Assembly (NCBI RefSeq): GCF_004296335.1
Contig: NZ_SGIU01000002.1
Location: 261,882-325,881, forward strand
Direction of reading: 5' to 3'
DNA from: Flagellimonas allohymeniacidonis
Lineage (GTDB): Bacteria > Bacteroidota > Bacteroidia > Flavobacteriales > Flavobacteriaceae
DNA length: 64,000 bases
The notes beneath the pieces are model-generated. The model was given only the letters and a program-made list of their open reading frames with translations. It was not told where the DNA came from and searched no databases. Each line of letters opens with the position of its first letter. The stretch's first letter is position 1. Both the position numbers and the translations under genes were made by a program. Below are positions 8,901-18,181 of this stretch, piece after piece.

Positions 8901-9515
8901 ATGCACATTGCCGTAGCAGGAAATATTGGGGCAGGAAAAACCACCTTAACCAACTTACTTGCAAAACATTACAAATGGAACGCTCAATTTGAGGATGTCG
9001 TGGACAATCCTTATTTGGATGATTTCTACACTCAGATGGAGCGCTGGAGCTTTAATCTGCAGATTTATTTTTTGAACAGTCGGTATCGGCAGATTTTAAA
9101 AATCCGGGAAAGTGGAAAAAATGTCATCCAAGACCGTACGATTTACGAAGACGCCCACATTTTTGCTCCCAATCTGCACGCAATGGGCTTGATGACGAAC
9201 CGAGATTTTGAGAACTACAAAAGTCTCTTCGAGCTTATGGAGTCTTTGGTGCAACCTCCTGATCTTTTGATTTATTTGAGGAGCTCCATTCCCAACTTGG
9301 TCAACCAGATTCATAAACGAGGGCGAGAATATGAAAATTCAATTTCAATTGACTACTTAAGTCGGCTCAATGAGCGATACGAGGCATGGGTTGACACCTA
9401 TGAAAAGGGGAAGCTGTTGGTCGTGAATGTCGATAATATCAATTTTGTCGATGAACCTGAAGATTTAGGTGAAGTCATCAACCGAATCGATGCGGAATTG
9501 CACGGTCTTTTTTAG
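8901..9515 (+). CDS. Deoxynucleoside kinase
   Basis: A 204-residue member of the dCK/dGK/dNK family, phosphorylating deoxynucleosides in the salvage pathway. The N-terminal P-loop GNIGAGKT is at residues 7-14. DRTIYEDAHIF is the ERS/DRS-type motif, and YLRSSIPNLVNQIHKRGREYE is the lid/sugar-recognition stretch. Length matches bacterial dAK/dGK proteins. It is divergent from metK and stands alone. Base preference cannot be assigned from sequence alone. Confidence 0.92.
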   Translation: MHIAVAGNIGAGKTTLTNLLAKHYKWNAQFEDVVDNPYLDDFYTQMERWSFNLQIYFLNSRYRQILKIRESGKNVIQDRTIYEDAHIFAPNLHAMGLMTNRDFENYKSLFELMESLVQPPDLLIYLRSSIPNLVNQIHKRGREYENSISIDYLSRLNERYEAWVDTYEKGKLLVVNVDNINFVDEPEDLGEVINRIDAELHGLF

Positions 9516-9666
9516 AGAAAACCAAGATTTCGTTAGTCCAGTCTTCATTTATTTTACGTTGGGTTAGGCCCATCCCTCACTGAAAGGCCATCTTCACTCA
9601 TTTTAAGTTTACTTGAACTCCTTCCATAGATAACTTCATGGCATGATAACTTCAAAACATCGTACT

Positions 9667-10371
9667 ATGAAAACAAAAAAGAATTCAAACTTACAATTGG
9701 AGAAAAATTCGACATTGTATTTTGTGTTGGGATTAACAGCAATTCTAGCCCTAATTTACACCGCGTTTGAATGGAAAATGTACTACAAGACCAGTACTGA
9801 ATTAGGAGAATTATATGTTCTGGATGATTTGAGAGAAGAAGCTCCTATAACTATTCACAAGTTGCCACCACCACCACCTCCCAAGATTCAGACGCCACCT
9901 GTAATAGAGGTAGTTCCTGATGAAATAGATGTCGAGGAAACGGTAATTCAGTCTACTGAGGTAAATACAGACACTCAGATAGTTGATGTTGATGATGTTG
10001 AAGTGGCTGAAGTAGATGGTCCAGAGGAGATTCCCTGGATTCTAGTTGAAGATGCTCCCATTTTTCCTGGATGTGAAGGTGAAAGTGACAAAAAAGCCTG
10101 CTTTCAAGAAATGATGCAAAAGCATATTCGAAAAAACTTTCGTTATCCTGAACCTGCACAAGAAATGGGATTACAAGGAAGGGTGAATGTGGTTTTTACC
10201 ATCCATAAAGATGGCAACATAAGTGATATAAAAATGAGGGGGCCTCACAAGATTCTTGAGGATGAGGCTTCAAGAATCATTGCAAAACTTCCCAAGATGA
10301 CACCAGGAAAACAAAGGGGAAAAGCTGTAAAAGTACCCTTCGCTATTCCTATTACCTTTAAGCTACAATAG
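9667..10371 (+). CDS. TonB-like energy transducer, PGCEG type
   Basis: 234 residues from the second ATG (MKTKKNSNLQ). The upstream ATG eight codons earlier is possible, but the shorter N-terminus looks more typical. One transmembrane helix (TLYFVLGLTAILALIYTAF) is followed by a proline run (LPPPPPPKIQTPPV), an acidic linker, and a C-terminal TonB domain. That domain starts IFPGCEGESDKKACF, carries HIRKNFRYP...GLQGRVNVVFTI and ends in IPITFKL. The Cys pair in PGCEG...CF is shared with the TonB-C protein near 22.4 kb. No exbB/exbD is adjacent. It probably couples proton-motive force to an outer-membrane receptor, or is one of several TonB-like paralogues. A strong terminator follows. Confidence 0.85.
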   Translation: MKTKKNSNLQLEKNSTLYFVLGLTAILALIYTAFEWKMYYKTSTELGELYVLDDLREEAPITIHKLPPPPPPKIQTPPVIEVVPDEIDVEETVIQSTEVNTDTQIVDVDDVEVAEVDGPEEIPWILVEDAPIFPGCEGESDKKACFQEMMQKHIRKNFRYPEPAQEMGLQGRVNVVFTIHKDGNISDIKMRGPHKILEDEASRIIAKLPKMTPGKQRGKAVKVPFAIPITFKLQ

Positions 10372-10380
10372 TCGAGCACA

Positions 10381-10412
10381 AAAAAAACACGCCATAAAGG
10401 CGTGTTTTTTAT
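10381..10412. terminator. Bidirectional intrinsic terminator
   Basis: AAAACACGCC-ATAAA-GGCGTGTTTTTT: a GC-rich stem flanked by A and T runs on both sides. It serves the convergent TonB-like gene and hppA. Confidence 0.9.
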
Positions 10413-10435
10413 ATCAATTAAGGTATAGTTACTTA

Positions 10436-12838
10436 TTATTCTATGGCTTTCGAGCTTTTATAGGCTTCCACCAACTTTTCAATCTCCTCCTTGGAAGAAG
10501 CGGTAAACTCTTCTACCTCTTTGGTAAGTTCACCTTCAATTTCACTAGTTGATGTTACAACTGCTTTATAAGCACCATCAGCTGTATTACTGATTTCAAC
10601 TTTTACCTGTTTTTCAACTGGTTTGGTTTCCTTCATCCCTTCGGCAGTGATGGAAATTTTAGTACCATTTTCTTTTAGCATGCTTACCTCATCTGCTGGG
10701 GAAAGGCTCACCAAACTCGGAGCAATTACCAATGCCACAACGGACATCAACTTCAACAAGATGTTCAAAGATGGACCGGAGGTATCCTTAAAAGGATCTC
10801 CAACGGTATCTCCAACAACAGCCGCTTTATGCGCATCAGAACCTTTACGGCCTTCACTCTCGATGGTCTTTTTAGCATTGTCCCATGCACCTCCAGCATT
10901 GGATTGGAAAATTGCCATTAGTACACCTGCAGTGGTAACCCCTGCAAGCAATCCGCCCAACATTTCGGCTCCGCCGATAAATCCAACAGCTACAGGAACC
11001 GCAATGGCCAAAAGACCAGGAAATACCATTTCCTTAATGGACGCCGTAGTTGAGATTGCGACACACTTGTCGTATTCTGCCAAACCATCAGCGGCGTCAA
11101 ATATTTTTCTATCAGCTTCGGATGCTTTTGAGATATCTGAATCATATTTACGCATCACTTCCAAAGCAGCTTTCAATTGTGGGATATCCCTAAACTGTCT
11201 TCTTACTTCCTCAATCATGGCCATGGCTGCTCGTCCAACAGCGTTCATTGAAAGGGCCGAGAATACAAATGGAAGCATACCTCCTACTAACAATCCTGCC
11301 ATAATATCTGGTTGGGATACATCAATGGAAGTAACACCAGCTGTTTTCATAAATGCAGCGAATAAAGCTAGAGCAGTCAAAGCGGCAGATGCAATCGCAA
11401 ATCCTTTTCCAATGGCCGCAGTAGTGTTTCCCACTGCATCCAGTTTATCGGTACGCTCACGAACCTCACTTGGCAATTCAGCCATTTCAGCAATACCTCC
11501 GGCATTGTCAGAGATAGGTCCGTAGGCATCAACAGCCAATTGGATACCGGTGTTTGCCAACATACCTACAGCGGCAATGGCAATTCCATAAAGTCCTGCA
11601 AAGTGATGAGAAACTAGTATGGCAGCAGCAATCAAAATAATTGGGATAGCCGTAGACATCATTCCAACACCCAATCCTGCAATGATATTTGTAGCAGAGC
11701 CTGTTTCAGATTGTCGAACTATGGAGTTTACAGGTTTTTTACCTGTTCCTGTATAATATTCAGTAACCTTACCAACGGCAAGACCAGCAACCAAACCAGC
11801 AATGGTAGCCCAGAAAACACCCATTGCAGAGTATTCTTTGCCACCCTCCATCCAAGATTCTGGCAACATTTCATTGATTAAGAAGTAAGAGGCCACAAGC
11901 ATTAAAGCCGCTGAACCAAATTCTCCAATATTCAAAGCGGTTTGTGGGTTTCCTCCATCCTTAACACGAACAAAGAAAGTACCTATTATGGACATAATAA
12001 TCCCCACAGCTGCCAAAGCCAAGGGCAAGTATACAGCTCCTAGACCGTCAAAAGCGGCTTGAAATTCAGGAAGTCCTGCAAAAACAGCTCCCAATACCAT
12101 GGTACCGATAATGGACCCTACATAGGATTCAAAAAGGTCCGCTCCCATACCAGCAACATCGCCAACATTATCCCCTACGTTATCTGCAATGGTAGCTGGA
12201 TTTAAAGGGTGATCTTCAGGAATACCTGCTTCCACTTTCCCAACCAAGTCAGCACCTACGTCCGCAGCTTTGGTGTAAATTCCACCACCCACACGAGCGA
12301 AAAGTGCTATTGATGATGCGCCCAAGGAGAATCCGGAAAGTACATTCAATATTTCCCCCAGTGCCCAACCTTGACCGCTATATATCATAAAGAGTCCACT
12401 TAGACCCAATACACCAAGACCAACAACACCAAGACCCATTACCGCACCTCCAGCGAAGGCAACTTCCAAAGCTTTTCCCAAAGAGGTTCTAGCTGCGTTC
12501 GTAGTCCTTACATTCGCTTTTGTAGCTACTCGCATTCCAATGAAACCTGCAAGAGCAGAACAGATGGCCCCTACTATAAAGGAAACGGCAACCATACCAT
12601 TGGAACCTTCTTCATTGCTTCCTTTGAAAAAGAGCAAAATAGCCACTGCTATTACGAAGATGCTCAATATTTTATATTCTGCCTTGAGGAATGACATAGC
12701 GCCATCGGCTATGTTTTTGGCTATCCTGGCCATCTTTTCATCCCCAACTTCTTGTTTCGAAACCCAGACGTTTTTAATGAACACGTACAGAAGGCCCAAG
12801 ACCCCAAATGCGGGCAGAAATTTTACGATTAGATCCAT
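10436..12838 (-). CDS. hppA: Membrane-bound ion-translocating pyrophosphatase with C-terminal tail
   Basis: An 800-residue integral membrane PPase with about 16 helices that pumps H+ or Na+ at the cost of pyrophosphate. [28 protein letters not shown] and [20 protein letters not shown] are the catalytic signature; a second acidic block [11 protein letters not shown]...[15 protein letters not shown] lies near residues 650-690. [12 protein letters not shown] has Ala rather than Lys at the position that marks K+-dependent enzymes. H+ versus Na+ specificity is not decided. The protein is longer than the usual 670-730 residues. After the last helix ([14 protein letters not shown]) comes a soluble tail of roughly 65-70 residues, rich in Glu, Lys and Thr. 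The next gene upstream is the soluble pyrophosphatase, but a terminator and a promoter separate them. Confidence 0.95.
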   Translation of the reverse strand: MDLIVKFLPAFGVLGLLYVFIKNVWVSKQEVGDEKMARIAKNIADGAMSFLKAEYKILSIFVIAVAILLFFKGSNEEGSNGMVAVSFIVGAICSALAGFIGMRVATKANVRTTNAARTSLGKALEVAFAGGAVMGLGVVGLGVLGLSGLFMIYSGQGWALGEILNVLSGFSLGASSIALFARVGGGIYTKAADVGADLVGKVEAGIPEDHPLNPATIADNVGDNVGDVAGMGADLFESYVGSIIGTMVLGAVFAGLPEFQAAFDGLGAVYLPLALAAVGIIMSIIGTFFVRVKDGGNPQTALNIGEFGSAALMLVASYFLINEMLPESWMEGGKEYSAMGVFWATIAGLVAGLAVGKVTEYYTGTGKKPVNSIVRQSETGSATNIIAGLGVGMMSTAIPIILIAAAILVSHHFAGLYGIAIAAVGMLANTGIQLAVDAYGPISDNAGGIAEMAELPSEVRERTDKLDAVGNTTAAIGKGFAIASAALTALALFAAFMKTAGVTSIDVSQPDIMAGLLVGGMLPFVFSALSMNAVGRAAMAMIEEVRRQFRDIPQLKAALEVMRKYDSDISKASEADRKIFDAADGLAEYDKCVAISTTASIKEMVFPGLLAIAVPVAVGFIGGAEMLGGLLAGVTTAGVLMAIFQSNAGGAWDNAKKTIESEGRKGSDAHKAAVVGDTVGDPFKDTSGPSLNILLKLMSVVALVIAPSLVSLSPADEVSMLKENGTKISITAEGMKETKPVEKQVKVEISNTADGAYKAVVTSTSEIEGELTKEVEEFTASSKEEIEKLVEAYKSSKAIE

Positions 12839-12874
12839 AGTTGTTTTGAAATTTTAAGATTTTTTTAATGGTGG

Positions 12875-12882
12875 CAAAAGTA
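12875..12882 (-). promoter_or_regulatory. -7 promoter element of hppA
   Basis: Minus-strand TACTTTTG, a TAnnTTTG match 37 nt before the hppA start, lying just past the ppa terminator. The -33 region is not canonical. Confidence 0.6.
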
Positions 12883-12901
12883 GTGAAATACCTACGAATA
12901 A

Positions 12902-12938
12902 AAAAAATGCGTTTTTAGGGTAAAAAACGCATTTTTGT
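12902..12938 (-). terminator. Terminator of ppa
   Basis: An AAAAATGCGTTTTT/AAAAACGCATTTTT hairpin with a short loop, placed 16 nt past the ppa stop on the minus strand. It ends the soluble pyrophosphatase transcript before the hppA promoter. Confidence 0.85.
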
Positions 12939-12953
12939 TTGGTTGTAAAGCCC

Positions 12954-13481
12954 TCAAATTGTGAAGGTTCTTTTCTTTTTGTGTTCGCTCTCTTCGTAGC
13001 GTTTTACACACTTGTGATAGATTTTTACCGCTTCTTCGGCACCACCCCATCCCCCAGTGTCGACCTTTTTCTCTTCCAAGTCTTTATAAACTTGAAAAAA
13101 GTGTTCAATTTCCTTTAACCGATGTGGGTTTAAATCGCTGATATCGCTTCTTTTACTCCAAATGGGGTCGGATATGGGCACACATATCAGTTTTTCATCC
13201 GGACCTTTCTCATCGGTCATATGAAAAACCCCAATTGGTTTTACCTCCATAACCACCATGGGATAGGTTGGTTCGGTTCCCATGACCAATACATCCAAAG
13301 GGTCTTTATCCAAAGCCAAGGTTTCGGGAATGAAGCCATAGTCTCCGGGATACATCATTGATGAAAAAAGCGTGCGGTCAAATCGGATTTTGTTCAAAAC
13401 AAAATCGTATTCGTATTTGTTGCGGCTACCTTTTGGAATCTCAATTAGAACATCGAAGGTAACTTCTTGTTTTTCTGCCAT
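12954..13481 (-). CDS. ppa: Soluble family I inorganic pyrophosphatase
   Basis: A 175-residue cytosolic enzyme that hydrolyses pyrophosphate. KGSRNKYEYD near the N-terminus, YPGDYGFIPETLALDKDPLDVLVMG (the D-x-D-P-x-D metal-binding core), and KPIGVFHMTDEKGPDEKLICVP are family I motifs. Length is typical. It has its own -7 element and terminator although it precedes hppA on the same strand, so the two PPases seem independently controlled. Confidence 0.96.
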   Translation of the reverse strand: MAEKQEVTFDVLIEIPKGSRNKYEYDFVLNKIRFDRTLFSSMMYPGDYGFIPETLALDKDPLDVLVMGTEPTYPMVVMEVKPIGVFHMTDEKGPDEKLICVPISDPIWSKRSDISDLNPHRLKEIEHFFQVYKDLEEKKVDTGGWGGAEEAVKIYHKCVKRYEESEHKKKRTFTI

Positions 13482-13500
13482 TTCTCTATAATTGGTGTTG

Positions 13501-13508
13501 CAAAAATA
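13501..13508 (-). promoter_or_regulatory. -7 promoter element of ppa
   Basis: Minus-strand TATTTTTG, a TAnnTTTG match 20 nt upstream of the ppa ATG. Confidence 0.55.
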
Positions 13509-13555
13509 GAGGGTTTCAAGGGATTGAAAGCACGATTTTCCGCTTTCTATGTTAA

Positions 13556-16051
13556 CTAAAATTTAAATCCGAAGGAACCGGTTACCCCGAAAGCCCGTGC
13601 ATCGGGATTATCCAAGTAATTACCCCTAAAGTTAAAGTCGATTCTTAAAATTTTGAAGATATTGCCGATACCAAAGGAATACTCCCAATAGATTTGATCA
13701 TCTGGCGCGACAAGGGGAATATTGGTTGGCGCATTCAAGGCTATGTTTCCATCAGATAGTTGACCCCAAGCACCGCGAAGTCCAACAATTTCCCTCAGGT
13801 TCAGCTTCCGCAATAACGGAATTCTAGAAAAGAGCCTTCCATTAAAATTGTGTTCCAAATGTACTGTGGCATAGGTATCGGTCACAAACTCATAAAAATC
13901 CAAATTTGGAAAGGTGTTGTAGAGCGAGAAAAGTGTTTGGTTTCCTGGAACGACGCTCAGAAGGCTCAATGGCACTTCGCCAAAGGTTTTCCCCAACTCA
14001 ATAGTACTGGTCAACCTACCAAAACCACCAACCTGCCAAGGTTGTGTATAAGAAAATTGAAGTCGCTCGTAGTCAAAATCACTTTCCAAGAATCCATCTA
14101 TACCTTTGGTATAGTTCAATACCAAGATACTATGATTATCATTAATATTGACACGTTCCACCCCATATCCAATCGTACGTTTCCCAGGAGTATATATTAA
14201 GGTAGTGTTGATATCAAATTGCTTTACCTCTGAAGAAATCCCGGTAGGTGAACTTGGGTCAATGTAATCGAGGCTAAAGGCATCGGGTAATGCCGAGCTT
14301 AAGGTCCGGAAGGATCCTCCCAATCGAATCCTGAAGTTGGTCACTGGTTCCATTTCAAAATTCATGGTAGAAAGGTTGATATTGGTAAGTCGGTCATTGG
14401 CGCCTACCGTTACGAGTGCTGATGATGCAATGCTCCTTCCCAAAACATCGTTGGTGCTAGTTAAGCTTATGCCCAACTGTTCTATATCCCTCCGATTTCC
14501 ACCAGATAGGATCAAGCGGGTTTTTCGGTCCAGCAAAAACTTTCCGGCCAGCCCGTGTTTAAACTTTCGATCGCTGAATCCATAGGCCATGTACCCCTCT
14601 AATCTCCATGTATCATTTTGACCAAAATAGGTCCTTGCCCCTGCCCGTAATCTGGTGCCTTCGGCATCATTAAAGCCAAAGGTGCTGTAAATATCCCCAA
14701 TGTCGATATTCCATTTATCAATTTCGATGTATCCCGAACCCAATACACTTACTACGTTGTAATAGGTTTTAAATTTCGGGACCGTTTTTAGGGTATCTAA
14801 AAGTTTAAAAATACCGGATTCGTCCTCATTGAGTTTCTCCAAGCGGGCATTGTTCCAAAATGTGCTATCCCTACTAAAGACCCGCGGATCATAGGGGTCC
14901 GCCACAGCCTTGTAAAACTCTTCCGAGCGCGGCACATCGAACTCATAATTATCGTATACTGTGGTACGCTTTCCGTAAACCCCTCGGGATTTTTCCTTTT
15001 TGGAAAAACTGAAATCACTGAGCATATAATCTCGCTTCAGAAGGAAAACAGAATCATTGACCACATCAAAGTCCTGCTCAATATAAACTTCCTTTACCCA
15101 GTTGATGTTGGCACTTTTGGTAACCTGAAGATTAATTTTCTTAATGGCGAAGGTGGTGTCGTTCACCCAAAAATCTCCCTTGAAGGTGAGCTCATTTTTT
15201 CTTCTGGGGTAATAAATAATGTTATAGCACCATTTGTTGTCTATGAATGTGCTATCCGACAATACATAATTATAGGTGTCCACCCCAGTTTTGGACAAGG
15301 GACTGGTGAAACTCTTATCAAAGAATTTCAAGTAATTATTATAAATGTCATAATCGGAATACAGGTCCTCTACAAAGGCAGTTATGGCCTGATTACCGCT
15401 AAAGCCAGAATTCTTATTGCCCAGAACATCCTCCTTTTCTTTATTCAAAAGATTATCCCCATATACTTTGGAAAAGTTTTCATTCAAAAACAGCGGGAGG
15501 TACGTTTTACCAGTGATTCGGGAGGTATCCAAATCTTCAAAAACAAATTCAAGTCCTTTAAATAGTTTGCTTTTGATCAACGCACTATCAATAGTGTTTA
15601 GGTCAAACTCAATTTTTTCATACTTATCGTACTTATACTGCTTGAACTTTCGAACCCCATTTTCCCGTTTCTTCGCCCAGATTTTTTTTAGAATTTCTAT
15701 CGCAGGATTATCTTTTTTGGATTGTTTTCCGGTATATACAATGACTTCCTTAAGCTGTTCTGTGGATTCCCTAAGCTCAATTTTCATATCGTAATTGACT
15801 TTTTGGGGCAAGTCAATCTCAAGGGTCTCATATCCAATAAATGATACAATAACCGTATCGTATGTGCTATCTGACTCTAGATAAAATCGTCCATTGTCGT
15901 TGGTAATGGTTCCTTCGGAAGAATTTTTGAACAATACGTTTGCAAAGGCTATAGGAGATCCCGATTCATCCAAGACAATACCTCCTACCTTGGTTTGGGA
16001 AAAAGTAAAAAATATGGATAGGAAAAAAAAAGAAAAAAGGAACTTTCTCAT
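13556..16051 (-). CDS. DUF5686 outer-membrane protein with carboxypeptidase regulatory-like domain
   Basis: About 831 residues from MRKFLFSFFFLSIFFTFSQ, a Sec signal peptide; the first in-frame ATG five codons earlier gives a poorer one. Residues about 20-100 form a CarboxypepD_reg-like beta-sandwich (VGGIVLDESGSPIAFANVLFKNSSEGTITNDNGRF). The rest is the DUF5686 region, ending in repeated beta-strands and a terminal Phe, as expected of an outer-membrane barrel. Proteins of this type are common surface proteins of unknown function in Flavobacteriia. No partner gene is adjacent, and it lies alone between ppa and pdhB. Confidence 0.85.
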   Translation of the reverse strand: MRKFLFSFFFLSIFFTFSQTKVGGIVLDESGSPIAFANVLFKNSSEGTITNDNGRFYLESDSTYDTVIVSFIGYETLEIDLPQKVNYDMKIELRESTEQLKEVIVYTGKQSKKDNPAIEILKKIWAKKRENGVRKFKQYKYDKYEKIEFDLNTIDSALIKSKLFKGLEFVFEDLDTSRITGKTYLPLFLNENFSKVYGDNLLNKEKEDVLGNKNSGFSGNQAITAFVEDLYSDYDIYNNYLKFFDKSFTSPLSKTGVDTYNYVLSDSTFIDNKWCYNIIYYPRRKNELTFKGDFWVNDTTFAIKKINLQVTKSANINWVKEVYIEQDFDVVNDSVFLLKRDYMLSDFSFSKKEKSRGVYGKRTTVYDNYEFDVPRSEEFYKAVADPYDPRVFSRDSTFWNNARLEKLNEDESGIFKLLDTLKTVPKFKTYYNVVSVLGSGYIEIDKWNIDIGDIYSTFGFNDAEGTRLRAGARTYFGQNDTWRLEGYMAYGFSDRKFKHGLAGKFLLDRKTRLILSGGNRRDIEQLGISLTSTNDVLGRSIASSALVTVGANDRLTNINLSTMNFEMEPVTNFRIRLGGSFRTLSSALPDAFSLDYIDPSSPTGISSEVKQFDINTTLIYTPGKRTIGYGVERVNINDNHSILVLNYTKGIDGFLESDFDYERLQFSYTQPWQVGGFGRLTSTIELGKTFGEVPLSLLSVVPGNQTLFSLYNTFPNLDFYEFVTDTYATVHLEHNFNGRLFSRIPLLRKLNLREIVGLRGAWGQLSDGNIALNAPTNIPLVAPDDQIYWEYSFGIGNIFKILRIDFNFRGNYLDNPDARAFGVTGSFGFKF

Positions 16052-16145
16052 GTTTTGATCGCTCATACAACCGAAAACAGCTTTGGCTGTCTGCAGTTAA
16101 CTCTGGTCAATTTGGTTAGGGTAATTTCTTATCAAAAACTATTCC

Positions 16146-16177
16146 TTAAAAAAAGCCTCCTTTTAGTTGAGGAGGCT
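16146..16177 (-). terminator. Terminator of pdhB
   Basis: Minus-strand AGCCTCC-TCAACTAAAA-GGAGGCT followed by a T run; it lies about 40 nt past the pdhB stop. Confidence 0.88.
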
Positions 16178-16213
16178 AATATACCGTACAAATAGTATTC
16201 TGTTAACACCGAC

Positions 16214-17191
16214 CTACTTATATAACACTTTCTTAACAGCTTTTATTACGTCATTATGGTTGGGCAACCACTCAGCAAGTAAAACTGGAGAGTAGGGTGC
16301 AGGCGTATCCGCTGTATTAATTTTGACTATGGGCGCATCCAAATAATCAAATGCTTTGTCCTGAACTTGGTAAATAATCTCAGTCGCCACATTTCCAAAA
16401 GGCCAAGCTTCTTCCAAGATGACCATGCGATTGGTCTTCTTCACAGAATTCAAAATCGCATCATAATCCATAGGGCGAACGGTGCGCAGGTCAATAATTT
16501 CACAACTAACCCCTTCTTTTTCCAATTCATCGGCAGCCTTGTAGGCTTCTTTTATGATTTTTCCAAAGGAAACTATGGTAACATCATTACCTTCTCTTTT
16601 TATATCGGCAACCCCTAGTGGAATTGTATACTCTCCTTCTGGAACCTCACCCTTATCACCATACATCTGTTCCGACTCCATAAAAATAACGGGGTCATCA
16701 TCTCTTATCGACGACTTCAAAAGTCCTTTGGCATCGGCCGGATTGGAAGGCACAACAACCTTAAGACCAGGGCAATTGGCAAACCAGCTTTCAAAAGCCT
16801 GGGAATGCGTAGCTGCCAGCTGGCCAGCTGATGCAGTGGGACCCCTAAATACGATGGGGCACGGAAATTGCCCACCTGACATTTGCCGAATCTTCGCTGC
16901 GTTGTTTATGATTTGATCTATACCGACCAGTGCGAAATTAAATGTCATGAATTCAATGATGGGTCGGTTGCCGTTCATGGCAGAACCTACTCCTATACCG
17001 GCAAAGCCCAACTCCGAAATGGGGGTGTCGAGTACCCGCTCTGGTCCGAATTCATCCAACATCCCCTTAGAAGCCTTATATGCCCCATTATATTCGGCAA
17101 CTTCTTCTCCCATGAGGTAGATGGTATCGTCTCTTCGCATTTCTTCGGACATAGCCTCGGCTATGGCTTCCCTGAATTGTAATGTCTTCAT
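16214..17191 (-). CDS. pdhB: Pyruvate dehydrogenase E1 component, beta subunit
   Basis: A 325-residue thiamine-diphosphate-dependent E1 beta subunit. Features are LMGEEVAEYNGAYKASKGMLDEFG, TPISELGFAGIGVGSAMNG, PIVFRGPTASAGQLAATHSQ, VVPSNPADAKGLLKSSIRDDDPVIFMESE, and the C-terminal transketolase domain with IDLRTVRPMDYD. With E1 alpha, E2 and E3 it converts pyruvate to acetyl-CoA. No alpha subunit is next to it, so the complex genes are scattered. Other branched-chain E1 beta subunits are similar, but the GEEVAEYNGAYKASKG start is typical of PdhB. It has its own promoter and terminator. Confidence 0.93.
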   Translation of the reverse strand: MKTLQFREAIAEAMSEEMRRDDTIYLMGEEVAEYNGAYKASKGMLDEFGPERVLDTPISELGFAGIGVGSAMNGNRPIIEFMTFNFALVGIDQIINNAAKIRQMSGGQFPCPIVFRGPTASAGQLAATHSQAFESWFANCPGLKVVVPSNPADAKGLLKSSIRDDDPVIFMESEQMYGDKGEVPEGEYTIPLGVADIKREGNDVTIVSFGKIIKEAYKAADELEKEGVSCEIIDLRTVRPMDYDAILNSVKKTNRMVILEEAWPFGNVATEIIYQVQDKAFDYLDAPIVKINTADTPAPYSPVLLAEWLPNHNDVIKAVKKVLYK

Positions 17192-17237
17192 TGAACAGTT
17201 CTAAAAGGGTTTACGTATTCTGTGTTAAAAAGGCAAG

Positions 17238-17245
17238 CAAAAATA
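17238..17245 (-). promoter_or_regulatory. -7 promoter element of pdhB
   Basis: Minus-strand TATTTTTG, 47 nt before the pdhB start codon. The pdhB and etfB promoters diverge in this intergenic region. Confidence 0.5.
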
Positions 17246-17293
17246 GGAAATTATAAACGAAGAAAAGGAGGCTAAAAATCAAAAAAAAGAACA

Positions 17294-17321
17294 AAATTTA
17301 TTATGCATGCATAATAAATTT
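17294..17321. promoter_or_regulatory. 28-bp perfect palindrome, candidate operator of etfBA
   Basis: Centred between 17307 and 17308, core TTATGCATGCATAA, with perfect dyad symmetry for 14 bases on each side. It ends 13 nt before the -7 element of etfB and so covers the -33 region, as a repressor site would. The same core recurs at 49785-49800 before a GDSL lipoprotein gene. The binding protein is unknown; a TetR-type regulator of lipid metabolism is an inference. Confidence 0.75.
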
Positions 17322-17334
17322 CGGATTTTATGGC

Positions 17335-17342
17335 TATCTTTG
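17335..17342 (+). promoter_or_regulatory. -7 promoter element of etfBA
   Basis: TATCTTTG, an exact TAnnTTTG match, 21 nt before the etfB ATG. Confidence 0.7.
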
Positions 17343-17363
17343 GACGTTAAAATGTGAAAGTAT

Positions 17364-18110
17364 ATGAAGATTTTAGTTTGCATTAGCAACGTTCCAGACA
17401 CCACCTCTAAAATCAACTTTACAGAAGGTGATACCAAGTTCGATACCAATGGGGTGCAGTTTGTCATCAATCCCAATGATGAGTTCGGTTTAACCCGTGC
17501 CATGTGGTTCAAAGAAAAGCAAGGAGCCACCGTTCATGTAGCAACGGTCGGAGGGGCACAAACCGAGCCTACAATCCGTAAAGCCCTTGCTATTGGTGCC
17601 GATGAGGCCATTCGCATAAATGCAGAGCCGACCGATGGCTTTTTTGTGGCAAGACAACTTGCCGAAGTCGTTAAAAATGGTGGATATGACTTAGTTATTG
17701 CGGGAAGGGAATCCATTGATTACAATGGAGGTATGGTTCCCGGAATCTTGGCCACACTTCTCGATATGAATTTTGTAAATACCTGTATCGGACTTGAAGT
17801 GGACGACAACAACGCCACCGCAATGCGTGAAATAGATGGTGGAAAGGAAAAAATAAGTACTTCCCTCCCTTTAGTTATTGGTGGGCAAAAGGGATTGGTA
17901 GAAGAGAGTGATCTTCGAATTCCCAATATGCGCGGCATTATGATGGCACGAAAAAAGGCACTTAACGTGGTGGAACCTATTGATGCACCTAAACCGACCC
18001 AAGACCAAAAGTTCGAAAAACCAGCACCAAAAGGACCAGTAAAGCTGGTGGATGCTGAAAACGTAGGGGAGTTGGTCAACCTATTGCATAACGAAGCGAA
18101 AGTAATCTAA
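17364..18110 (+). CDS. etfB: Electron transfer flavoprotein, beta subunit
   Basis: 248 residues. With EtfA it carries electrons from acyl-CoA dehydrogenases to ETF:quinone oxidoreductase. MKILVCISNVPDTTSKINF, NPNDEFGLTRAMWFKEK, RKALAIGADEAIRI, VIAGRESIDYNGGMVPGILATLLDMNFV and ADLR-like ESDLRIPNMRGIMMARKK are conserved ETF-beta blocks, including the AMP site and the recognition-loop region. etfA follows after 71 nt. The palindrome and -7 element upstream indicate regulated transcription, probably tied to fatty-acid use. Confidence 0.95.
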   Translation: MKILVCISNVPDTTSKINFTEGDTKFDTNGVQFVINPNDEFGLTRAMWFKEKQGATVHVATVGGAQTEPTIRKALAIGADEAIRINAEPTDGFFVARQLAEVVKNGGYDLVIAGRESIDYNGGMVPGILATLLDMNFVNTCIGLEVDDNNATAMREIDGGKEKISTSLPLVIGGQKGLVEESDLRIPNMRGIMMARKKALNVVEPIDAPKPTQDQKFEKPAPKGPVKLVDAENVGELVNLLHNEAKVI

Positions 18111-18181
18111 CAAAAATCACAATATAAATCTCAATATCCACTTCGAAATTTGGGATTTGAACATTGAAATTTCAAAAAAAT

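Noticed and set aside
10623-11525. Long open frame (300 codons) on the plus strand inside hppA
   Set aside because: It is antisense to a well-conserved gene, with Ser/Ala/Pro-rich low-complexity composition typical of the shadow of a membrane protein. No promoter or homology was seen.
18111-18181. AT-rich gap between etfB and etfA as internal promoter
   Set aside because: No TAnnTTTG at a sensible place; the two genes are more simply one operon.
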